NCBI GenBank assembly: GCA_948470475.1
Contig: OX419339.1
Location: forward strand, 2,080,557-2,144,556
Reading direction: 5' to 3'
DNA: 64,000 bases
Origin: Galaxea fascicularis
Taxonomy: Eukaryota > Cnidaria > Anthozoa > Scleractinia > Euphylliidae
Both the position numbers and the translations under genes were made by a program. The notes below the pieces were generated by a model. That model was not told the DNA's origin, made no database searches, and saw only the letters and a program-made list of their open reading frames with translations. The stretch's first letter is position 1; every line of letters starts with the position of its first letter. Below are positions 60,701 through 64,000 of the stretch, piece after piece.

Positions 60701-61089
60701 CATCTCGTGTCGCGAAAGACCGCCCCATTTTACAATAGTTTAGAATACAATCACCGACCCTTGGTTAAGCAACACAGAAGAACCGTGTTTTTTGTAAAAC
60801 CGCAGAAAGGAAAGTATTCATCAGTTATTTTCCCTTTGTGATAACTAATGATATTTTTCAGGTATCAGAGGTCCGTGACTACCTCGCTAACGAAAAAATC
60901 CACACCGAGAAGGAACTGTATGACATCTCCTGCCAATTCGAACCAGGCCTCCCACGGCGCCACTCCGAAGCTGACAAGTCCTTAGTGTCGCGTCCAGTCC
61001 CCCAGTTTAAGTCGAGCTCAGTCGGACGAATGGCGGGAAAACGGTCAATGAGCCTTGAAACTGCCACTGCCCCGGATTCAACATGTTGA
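27107..61089 (+). CDS. PTB-ANK-ARM-FERM Ras guanine nucleotide exchange factor-like protein (37 coding exons)
   Basis: Exons: 27107-27592, 29762-30891, 32432-32563, 33518-33644, 34445-34775, 35092-35729, 36178-36438, 39930-40019, 40174-40601, 40925-41056, 41762-41870, 42004-42062, 44794-44876, 46175-46235, 46903-47133, 47793-47955, 50118-50213, 50285-50458, 50904-50987, 51162-51223, 51690-51758, 52057-52177, 52514-52609, 53271-53389, 53998-54052, 54581-54905, 55547-55708, 56002-56353, 57031-57092, 57441-57565, 58050-58139, 58814-58909, 59054-59113, 59721-59784, 59884-59972, 60610-60669, 60862-61089. All introns are GT-AG, phases match at every junction and the total is 7050 nt (2349 residues). 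The start is the first ATG after an in-frame TAG at 27101. Predicted role: exchange factor for a Ras/Rap-family GTPase, tethered by PTB and FERM modules at membrane or adhesion sites. The GTPase target is unknown. The least certain joins are exon 18 (50285) and the exon 8 acceptor (39930). Confidence 0.85.
29822..30760 (+). CDS. Exon 2 linker: Ser/Arg-rich disordered region
   Basis: Part of exon 2 (29762-30891), residues about 183-495. Rich in Ser, Thr, Arg and acidic residues, e.g. RRARRTQSVSSSERTRTNSE, with many potential kinase sites and no recognisable fold. In frame and uninterrupted over about 940 bases. It separates the PTB domain from the ankyrin repeats that begin at the end of the same exon. 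Confidence 0.8.
30761..33644 (+). CDS. Exons 2-4: ankyrin repeats
   Basis: Residues about 495-625 form about three and a half ankyrin units across exon 2 (to 30891), exon 3 (32432-32563) and exon 4 (33518-33644). Diagnostic pieces are MSQLLLKR joined by splicing to GADINW, then SPLHVAASAGNRAVTQLLL with GANIRAKDN, then CTPLHMSAGHRSKLEVSFLL with HGARI. The TPLH-A-xG-LLL-GA pattern is clear. Introns split repeats at the GA turn, and phases 2 and 0 join correctly. Confidence 0.88.
30903..31240 (-). pseudogene. Penelope-like element 3' end (intron 2)
   Basis: The minus strand reads NLSNHTKQRMAISCLYPH, then MEIRKILEQ and, across a frame slip, a GTLNPxxINexFS-like end followed by the sequence gatgaagggctaatgttc. 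The same order occurs at 44425-44760 on the plus strand. This matches the end of the GIY-YIG endonuclease region and 3' tail of Penelope-like retroelements as I know them. It is 5'-truncated and frameshifted. Confidence 0.55.
31303..31590 (-). mobile_element. tRNA-like SINE remnant flanked by inverted ends (intron 2)
   Basis: The minus strand at about 31372-31412 reads gtagctcagttggttagaat followed by atcgcactggtacca, a tRNA-type A-box head as in many coral SINEs. The stretch is bounded by atgatcctcgcagttgtga (31306-31324) and its reverse complement (31569-31587). No B box survives clearly. Confidence 0.5.
31801..31989. mobile_element. Tigger/mariner-like MITE (intron 2)
   Basis: Left end tacagtgaaacccc and right end gggttccagtgta are imperfect inverted repeats that continue inward (cctacggacg versus cgtattaac). 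The sequence between them repeats the theme 'ggacac...taatacggacac'. TA at both edges fits the TA duplication of Tc1/mariner/pogo elements. Confidence 0.6.
32030..32110 (+). repeat. Short dispersed repeat, partner at 47440-47530
   Basis: The block with cttcaatgttagagctg, gcacagcgatggctg and cattgagaaccctg recurs in intron 15 at about 47470-47530 with scattered differences. Both are probably fragments of one transposon family. Confidence 0.55.
34445..35729 (+). CDS. Exons 5-6: second Ser-rich linker
   Basis: Exon 5 (34445-34775) starts ELKEMQRLLVQSACETFAAT, the final helix after the ankyrin block, then becomes basic and Ser-rich (RRGLFQHKRSSSLCSMSGG). Exon 6 (35092-35729) is acidic and Ser/Gln-rich without a known fold, about residues 735-948. 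These are probably regulatory or scaffold segments. Both exons are bounded by good GT-AG sites. Confidence 0.8.
36178..46235 (+). CDS. Exons 7-14: armadillo-like helical repeats
   Basis: Residues about 949-1356. Exons 36178-36438, 39930-40019, 40174-40601, 40925-41056, 41762-41870, 42004-42062, 44794-44876 and 46175-46235. Typical pieces are HIAVLIGNLFN joined to LEGADSRKRSVEAGLIETVL, LYCVATLANIAMTVDN, and VRYHAARGLIYLG: three-helix units with small residues at the turns, as in ARM/HEAT proteins. A disordered, Pro/Arg/Ser-rich insert (SPPPYPPSSHERPRHRRRS) lies inside exon 9. For exon 8 the upstream AG at 39835 would bring a stop, so the AG at 39928-39929 was chosen. Intron 7 (3.5 kb) and intron 12 (2.7 kb) are enlarged by repeats. 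Confidence 0.75.
36530..37190 (-). repeat. Inverted, degenerate partner of the 111-bp minisatellite plus a 292-bp direct repeat
   Basis: At 36600-36670 the sequence is the reverse complement of the minisatellite unit found at 38.7-39.6 kb (gtgaaacaatgctttacggg, then cagttggtgaagtgcatatc and agtgagac). A second partial unit follows to about 36760. Then a block beginning aaaacaatagttcac (36720) and including ttctaaaagcgtgaaagccc is repeated from 37012, an offset of 292 bp. Together with the right-hand array it may mark the two ends of one large foldback transposon. Confidence 0.65.
38461..39720 (+). repeat. 111-bp minisatellite array (intron 7)
   Basis: Seven near-identical units start at 38841, 38952, 39063, 39174, 39285, 39396 and 39507 (aacttgtatctacaccctaa), exactly 111 bases apart, with diverged units on both sides. 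Each unit contains the palindromic string acgacccgtacgagtcgt. Because 111 is divisible by three, a 302-codon frame stays open through the array (38725-39633); it is not taken as a gene. Confidence 0.93.
42472..44051. mobile_element. 1580-bp TA-flanked DNA transposon, non-autonomous (intron 12)
   Basis: Terminal inverted repeats of 28 bp match at 27 positions; the left begins cagtaccgctcaaatgtaag. The target duplication TA lies at 42470-42471 and 44052-44053, pointing to the Tc1/mariner group. Inside each end are clusters of tctcgtttctcgcgaga-type repeats (about 42499-42590 and 43952-44023). The middle contains four tandem units of about 180-213 bp (42717, 42897, 43111, 43321; each begins ggYgagctt) and two units of about 120 bp with gttcgaagcgtggcttcgca. 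No transposase is encoded. Confidence 0.8.
44285..44421. repeat. Inverted repeat of the 'aaccaagc...gagaatatcggccc' type (intron 12)
   Basis: The arms 44285-44326 and 44381-44421 pair along most of their length: attaaccaagc with gcttggttaat, and gagaatatcggccc with gggccgatattctc. The loop contains ggaccgagcgcagcgaggtc. A weaker related piece lies at 44190-44230. Probably a palindromic MITE. Confidence 0.65.
44425..44760 (+). pseudogene. Penelope-like element 3' end (intron 12)
   Basis: The plus strand reads LVNLTNHSKQHMAICGFSLH, then MESRKNLEQKFIFQTGTLNP and QGINKRFSSN followed by a stop. The 3' tail contains gacgaagggctaacgctcga. The order and wording match the minus-strand copy at 30903-31240 and the known C-terminal end of the GIY-YIG domain of Penelope-like elements. 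Only the last about 60 codons remain. Confidence 0.6.
45810..46124. mobile_element. hAT-like MITE with actag duplication (intron 13)
   Basis: The ends cagggttgccac (left) and gtggcaaccctg (right) are perfect 12-bp inverted repeats. They are bounded by actag at 45805-45809 and 46125-46129. The body repeats aaaagtcagggaatt several times. The CAGGG start resembles hAT elements, though those normally give 8-bp duplications. Confidence 0.7.
46903..50213 (+). CDS. Exons 15-17: RasGEF N-terminal (REM-like) domain
   Basis: Residues about 1400-1519. Exon 15 (46903-47133) carries EDQIVDFLLTTYKSFVHS and MRLLLHR, joined in phase to exon 16 (47793-47955) with FHDPWFGKYF and LRLW-like LMRLWTAWLDNYPEDF, then exon 17 (50118-50213). 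This is the classic RasGEF_N pattern (E-L(V/I)-x-LL-xTYxxF ... LL-RF ... W(V/I)-xxYPEDF). In known exchange factors this module stabilises the catalytic domain. Here a FERM module sits between it and the catalytic domain. Confidence 0.85.
47977..48112. mobile_element. Palindromic MITE just after the exon 16 donor
   Basis: The left arm aacaattattggat...gataattatcaaggcc and the right arm ggccttgataattatc...atccaataattgtt pair over most of 60 bases, with an inner hairpin around tgtgttatcatataacaca. It starts about 20 bases after the donor at 47956. A transcript would fold into a long stem next to the splice site. Confidence 0.7.
49137..49276. mobile_element. Long inverted repeat (intron 16)
   Basis: The left arm 49137-49201 (cattgttgagttatataagc...) and the right arm 49213-49276 (...gcttatataactcaacaatg) pair with few mismatches around a short gccgaaggc loop. 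Probably a foldback MITE. It directly precedes the 319-bp tandem duplication. Confidence 0.7.
49341..49969 (+). repeat. 319-bp tandem duplication (intron 16)
   Basis: Copy one starts at 49341 and copy two at 49660, both with ctatttgctcgcgcacgagc. I count about four substitutions in roughly 310 aligned bases, so the duplication is recent. Each copy contains ttttataaaa motifs and a cttgcag acceptor-like site. Confidence 0.85.
50214..50284 (+). other. Ambiguous 71-bp segment within the FERM F1 coding region
   Basis: Drawn here as a short intron because 50214 begins gtgagt, 50283-50284 is ag, and the removal keeps phase. However, a third frame inside it (50233-50283) reads FTITWKKTVTDLFYALE, which looks like the start of a ubiquitin-like F1 lobe and would run well into VLKIPNKSDLL if two single-base shifts are allowed. 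Either this is a very short intron or the exon is continuous and carries small indels (real or sequencing). Confidence 0.4.
50285..54052 (+). CDS. Exons 18-25: talin-like FERM module (part of F1, F2, F3)
   Basis: Residues about 1520-1779. F2 shows CHHAILYEQ, AIVSGSLPSSIEDAIYLSAL and QLYIEDLSPAEV, then helices to YCQAMPGYGCHFYKLKE. F3 is a PTB-like lobe with YFGVSPKKITVMDEKTKDVI, TWQLKELKRW and a C-terminal helix VFKEISDVLLLCAKIELQ. The 'MDEKTK-x-V(I) ... W-L-(x)4-KRW' signature closely resembles talin F3, which binds integrin tails. Exons: 50285-50458 (start uncertain), 50904-50987, 51162-51223, 51690-51758, 52057-52177, 52514-52609, 53271-53389, 53998-54052. The N-terminal F1 lobe is poorly resolved. 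Confidence 0.8.
54581..56353 (+). CDS. Exons 26-28: third Ser/Pro-rich linker
   Basis: Residues about 1780-2058. Exon 26 (54581-54905) starts ILSGQDFSPWSKYAEETEIW. Exon 27 (55547-55708) and exon 28 (56002-56353) are rich in Ser, Gly and Pro, then lead into LICQCPPDAELPGFNRRDFS just before the catalytic domain. The join of exons 27 and 28 makes an Arg codon across the splice. No domain is recognised; likely a flexible spacer between FERM and RasGEF modules. Confidence 0.8.
55124..55279 (+). CDS. Candidate alternative last exon (RasGEF-less isoform)
   Basis: Inside intron 26. After a usable acceptor (tttcatag at 55116-55123) a 51-codon frame runs to TAG 55277-55279. It begins GDCIKDSKLGALLRFLKSIV and becomes Lys/Glu-rich, with clear coding character. 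Its phase 0 fits exon 25 (ends 54052, phase 0) but not exon 26 (phase 1). Splicing 25 to this exon would end the protein right after the FERM module, without the catalytic domain. No AATAAA was seen before 55546. It could instead be a decayed exon. Confidence 0.45.
   Translation, partial: GDCIKDSKLGALLRFLKSIVQTNDKLVPTGEEKKEDRGGNVDLTGAEEFKE
57031..61089 (+). CDS. Exons 29-37: CDC25-type RasGEF catalytic domain and C-terminus
   Basis: Residues about 2055-2290 form the exchange domain and 2291-2349 a Ser/Arg tail. Motifs in order: FDLLQHPKELARQITLIDH, CFCAVTATDIQKKI, RFNQLSTWVAATIV, CLELRNFNAVMAIVVAALGS with PVRRLHKT (the region that includes the start of the helical hairpin that opens the GTPase switch), YKRYRQAL, VPYFGIYMKDLTFIAEGNPD, and LINLTKRRQIYLVIDEIRRF. 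All core blocks of the family are present, so catalytic activity is expected. Nine exons of 60-228 bp join in phase, and the stop is TGA 61087-61089. Confidence 0.92.
59340..59470 (+). repeat. Short tandem duplication in intron 33
   Basis: The block cttcggataaaaccttcaaa followed by tatcataggcggaggggtag recurs about 60 bases later with several substitutions (cttcggatgaaaccttcaag). Non-coding. Confidence 0.65.
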
Positions 61090-61446
61090 CGTCATAAAAG
61101 GTCGACAAAACGCATGGTCATGCCGATATATATTAAATGAACTCAAATGTTTATGGAAGATTGTAATTTATTGTAGCGTCTGGATCTATAATAGACGATT
61201 AATGTATAAATGTAATTTTTGTGCATAATCTCAAGATGTTTTCGTATTTCTAAGAATTCCTGGAACATTTGACGCAACGTGAATATATTCATTAGCACGA
61301 AATAAGCACGTTGTAAATATTTTTACCATGGTAGCAATGTTGTTTATATTATTTTTATGCGCGAAAGTATTAAGTGGCACATTTCCAGGTAAATGGTAAG
61401 AAGACAAATTGTCATACTCACTCTTAGCTTCTGAGGATAAGGCGGG

Positions 61447-61573
61447 CTAAGGCCCGGTTCAAACGTCGAACTTCACATGAACCGAATCTAATGCAAATGA
61501 AGAAAACAATATATTTTTCTCATTTGTATTGGATTCGGCACATGTGAAGTTCGATGTTTGAACCAGGCCTAAG
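61447..61573. mobile_element. Palindromic MITE in the 3' UTR
   Basis: The left arm (about 61450-61479) begins aggcccggttcaaacgtcga. The right arm (61541-61570) is nearly its reverse complement and ends tttgaaccaggcct. About 25 more bases pair inward. If transcribed it would form a long RNA hairpin in the 3' UTR. Confidence 0.7.
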
Positions 61574-62448
61574 ATTCAAATTAGCTCTGATAGATTTTGT
61601 CTTTTAAAGATTGTTTTTCAAAGTTGATCATTGCCGGGTCGTATAGTTATTACTCAGTCAGGGGTTTGCGTTCAGGATCTGAGGCCAGTCAACCGGTGCT
61701 GTGAAATATAGGGATTTTTTCAGTCCACAGACTGGTTTAAGTTACGTTGGACTGATCGTATCTTTAAAACGGATGCCAGTGGCAATGTCTTAACTTAAGA
61801 AGTAACTATAACAGTTTGCTCTTAGATGAAAAGTTAGACTGTTTGAATAATACTTAGGTGCCACTTCGCGCTTCCGAAAGTAGATGAGTGGAGGAAAAAG
61901 CTGCGTTGGCTGTCAGACAAAACAGCCTTTATTGCTTTAATTTATACTAGTTATTTAATCTAACTGGGTATTTAGATCGAAAAGATAATTCAACTATAGG
62001 TAGAGTGCATTTAAAAGTATTAAATGCAGTTGTTCCATCGCGCAAGTTACTTGATTTCTCAAGAACCTGGAACCGAACCAACAGAAGGACGGTGTTCATT
62101 TCGTCTGTCTGTCGCTGGATTTTAGCTGCTTTGGTTTTGCATTTTGGTTTCTTGGAAATCACTCTACGTATCTCCTATTTGGGTAAACAATTTGAATGAA
62201 AAGTTCCAAACCGTTTCGTTTTCTACGATCAACCAAAAAAAAAGGATACATAATTATGAGGTTCTTGATTTCTGTCGATTCGGCCGGGAGACATATTAAA
62301 GCAAAGTTATTTATTTGAAAACGAGTTTTATGGTGGCTGTCTTCTGGCTGTTTTGTACTCGGAGTAAAGCTTAAGTAACTAATCTATCAAGTCTATTTTG
62401 GGACTTCAGATATTTTTGTATTTACACACCTGAAGCTTGGTATCGTCA

Positions 62449-62454
62449 AATAAA
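62449..62454 (+). terminator. Polyadenylation signal AATAAA
   Basis: AATAAA in tcaaataaatgttgttc, followed within 35 bases by GT-rich sequence (tgttgttc, gtgtttttgtg), as expected of a cleavage site. A second AATAAA lies at 62501-62506. These are the best candidates for the end of the transcript. Confidence 0.55.
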
Positions 62455-62597
62455 TGTTGTTCAAATTTCTGTCTTCGTGTTTTTGTGATCAACCAATCTG
62501 AATAAAAAGTAGGTGATCCTTCTTGCTATGAAACACTGTTTCAAAAAAGCTGTTATCATCTGAACGGTATCTGATTTTGTCTAAGCCATAATGTTTT

Positions 62598-62620
62598 TTT
62601 ATATATATATATATATATAT
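62598..62620. repeat. TA dinucleotide repeat
   Basis: About eleven TA units in the sequence tttttatatatatat. A simple repeat. Confidence 0.95.
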
Positions 62621-62669
62621 TTCGTTGTCTCATGCTCAACTTGTCCTTCAACTCCCGGCGTTGTCAATC

Positions 62670-62830
62670 AATGGTTTCCGATAATCGATAAAATCAATAA
62701 TAATCAATAACAATTAATCGAGTGGTATTGGAAATCGATAAAAATCGTAGACTTAAAGTTGTGTGAGTATCGATTTCTATTCAGTGATTTTCATCGATTG
62801 TTATTGATTTTTATTGATTATGAAATTTGT
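62670..62830. repeat. ATCGAT/AATCAATAA-rich repeat, partner at 63861-64000
   Basis: Both stretches contain agtatcgatttntat, multiple aatcaataa/ttattgatt words and a central inverted pattern. They probably represent two copies of one AT-rich MITE family, the second cut by the window end. Confidence 0.6.
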
Positions 62831-62933
62831 CATTTTCTTAAATAAAACGCACTATATGAATGAACAAACTATTCAGTTATCTTTATTTGTTGTGTTTTAT
62901 GTTAAATTTGTAGCATTTTACCCCTTATTACTA

Positions 62934-63144
62934 TTACAGTCTTTCCCGTAAAACCGTGAACACCAGAAAAAATTTCTGTAATGTTCATTGTTTCGCGACC
63001 AATCAGAAGCAGTATGAAACCACAACTTAATTACCGTTACTGTTTGCGGTTTAGTTTTCTCACGCGTGATTGGCTTTTTACTTGAAACACGATAACATTC
63101 CATAGATATTTCTAGTGTTCACGGTTTTACGGGAAAGACTGTAA
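62934..63144. mobile_element. MITE with perfect 30-bp terminal inverted repeats
   Basis: The left repeat (62934-62963) begins ttacagtctttcccgtaaaa and the right (63115-63144) is its exact reverse complement. TA at both edges fits a Tc1/mariner-type duplication. The body of about 150 bases is non-coding, with cgcgaccaatcag and gtgattggc also inverted. Confidence 0.85.
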
Positions 63145-64000
63145 AAGCTCACTTAAATTACTAGACTCTGATCGTCTCGAAACAAGAACAAAATTGTCTT
63201 TAAGTCTCTTCAGTGTCACTCTCTTTCAGCTTGTTAATTAGTTGAGGAAATTGTTTTTCTGCGCTCACTGTCATGCTGCCTGAATATACGCATGCAGGCC
63301 AAGAACATACATCTTGAACATTCACCCGTGCAACCGAAAGGGAAGATAGCAGAACAATTGTTAAAAGGAAAATGTAATGCGCTTCCAGAGTAGCATAAAG
63401 AAGGCACTATACAACGCTCAGAACACTTGCTTGTTATATTAGAGAGTGCAGCAACACCATAATACAATGAATCATAGATGCATTTAAGAAAAGCGAAAAC
63501 AGCGCAAGAAGAAAAACAATGTGTAACATGATAATGATTTCTTTTTCGTATCGCTCGTCAAAGAAATACAATACACAGGGGATCATCCTTGACTTCGCAG
63601 CGCACTGACAATTCAACTTGCTTCGCCATCTCTGGAACAAGAAAACTCCGTAACAAGTGTGTTCTGGGAATCCCGGTTGAAGTGCAAGGATAAAAGTGCG
63701 GAATCGAATTACCCAATTACCCTGGACGTGTAAATATGCCCGGGACCAATGAAGCACGCCCACGCTAACACGCGCCAGAAAGTTGCTACCTTGCGAGCAG
63801 AGGTCTCTTCGATCTTCCATCTAGGAAGACCTCTGCTCGCAGAGTAGCAAGTTGCATAATGAATTATTAATCAACAATTTTCTATAGAAATCAATGGCAG
63901 TCAATAGCAATTAAGACTCCGAGTGTGAGTATCGATTTTTATCGATTGGTTGCACCAATCAATAACAATCAATGGATTGTTATTGATTATTATTGATTGT
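63145..64000. other. Intergenic stretch at the right edge
   Basis: No exon is recognised. Minus frames at 63234-63467 and 63434-63820 have no known similarity. Apart from the hairpin and the ATCGAT repeat, nothing can be supported. Confidence 0.4.
63783..63850. repeat. Hairpin of the 'gcgagcagaggtct' type
   Basis: gcgagcagaggtct (63793-63806) pairs exactly with agacctctgctcgc (63827-63840), and outer bases gttgctac/gtagcaa extend the stem. Probably a MITE core. Confidence 0.75.

Larger units (their letters stand above)
61090..62475 (+). other. 3' untranslated region of the large gene
   Basis: Follows the TGA at 61087-61089. No further coding blocks are seen. The likely end is set by the AATAAA signals below. 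The region includes the palindromic MITE at 61447-61573. Confidence 0.6.

Overview
The window looks like nuclear DNA of an anthozoan cnidarian, most likely a stony coral. It is AT-rich, its genes are split by GT-AG introns, and it is crowded with short palindromic DNA transposons, LINE and Penelope 3' ends, tRNA-derived SINEs and minisatellites. The species is inferred from general character only; no marker gene is present.

Positions 1-19466 hold no gene I can support. They are repeat-derived intergenic DNA: a perfect foldback element with a 10-bp target duplication (2916-2996), a 0.6-kb duplication (3087-4355), two copies of a tRNA-like SINE, a MITE nested inside another MITE (11573-12256), a 70-bp 5'-truncated LINE with its target duplication (13378-13447), a Harbinger transposase fragment (14162-14500) and two LINE C-terminal remnants.

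Positions 19467-24974 are a complete, apparently young Ty3/Gypsy-like LTR retrotransposon. Its two 154-bp LTRs are identical, and one uninterrupted 1623-codon gag-pol frame carries zinc knuckle, protease, reverse transcriptase, RNase H and integrase motifs.

Positions about 26899-62475 are one large plus-strand host gene. I reconstructed 37 coding exons (27107-61089) from frame and splice signals. The exons sum to 7050 nt and join in phase, giving about 2349 residues. The predicted order is PTB domain, serine-rich linker, ankyrin repeats, serine-rich linker, armadillo-like repeats, RasGEF N-terminal domain, talin-like FERM module, serine-rich linker, and CDC25-type RasGEF catalytic domain. This suggests a membrane- or adhesion-localised activator of a Ras/Rap-family GTPase. 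I know of no vertebrate protein with the whole combination. One possible alternative last exon (55124-55279) would end the protein after the FERM module and drop the catalytic domain. One uncertain spot (50214-50284) lies in the FERM F1 region.

The introns carry many transposons: a 1.58-kb TA-flanked element, a 111-bp minisatellite with inverted partner copies, two Penelope 3' ends, hAT-like and Tigger-like MITEs and a 319-bp tandem duplication. The 3' UTR also holds a palindromic MITE. Positions 62500-64000 are intergenic with further MITEs.
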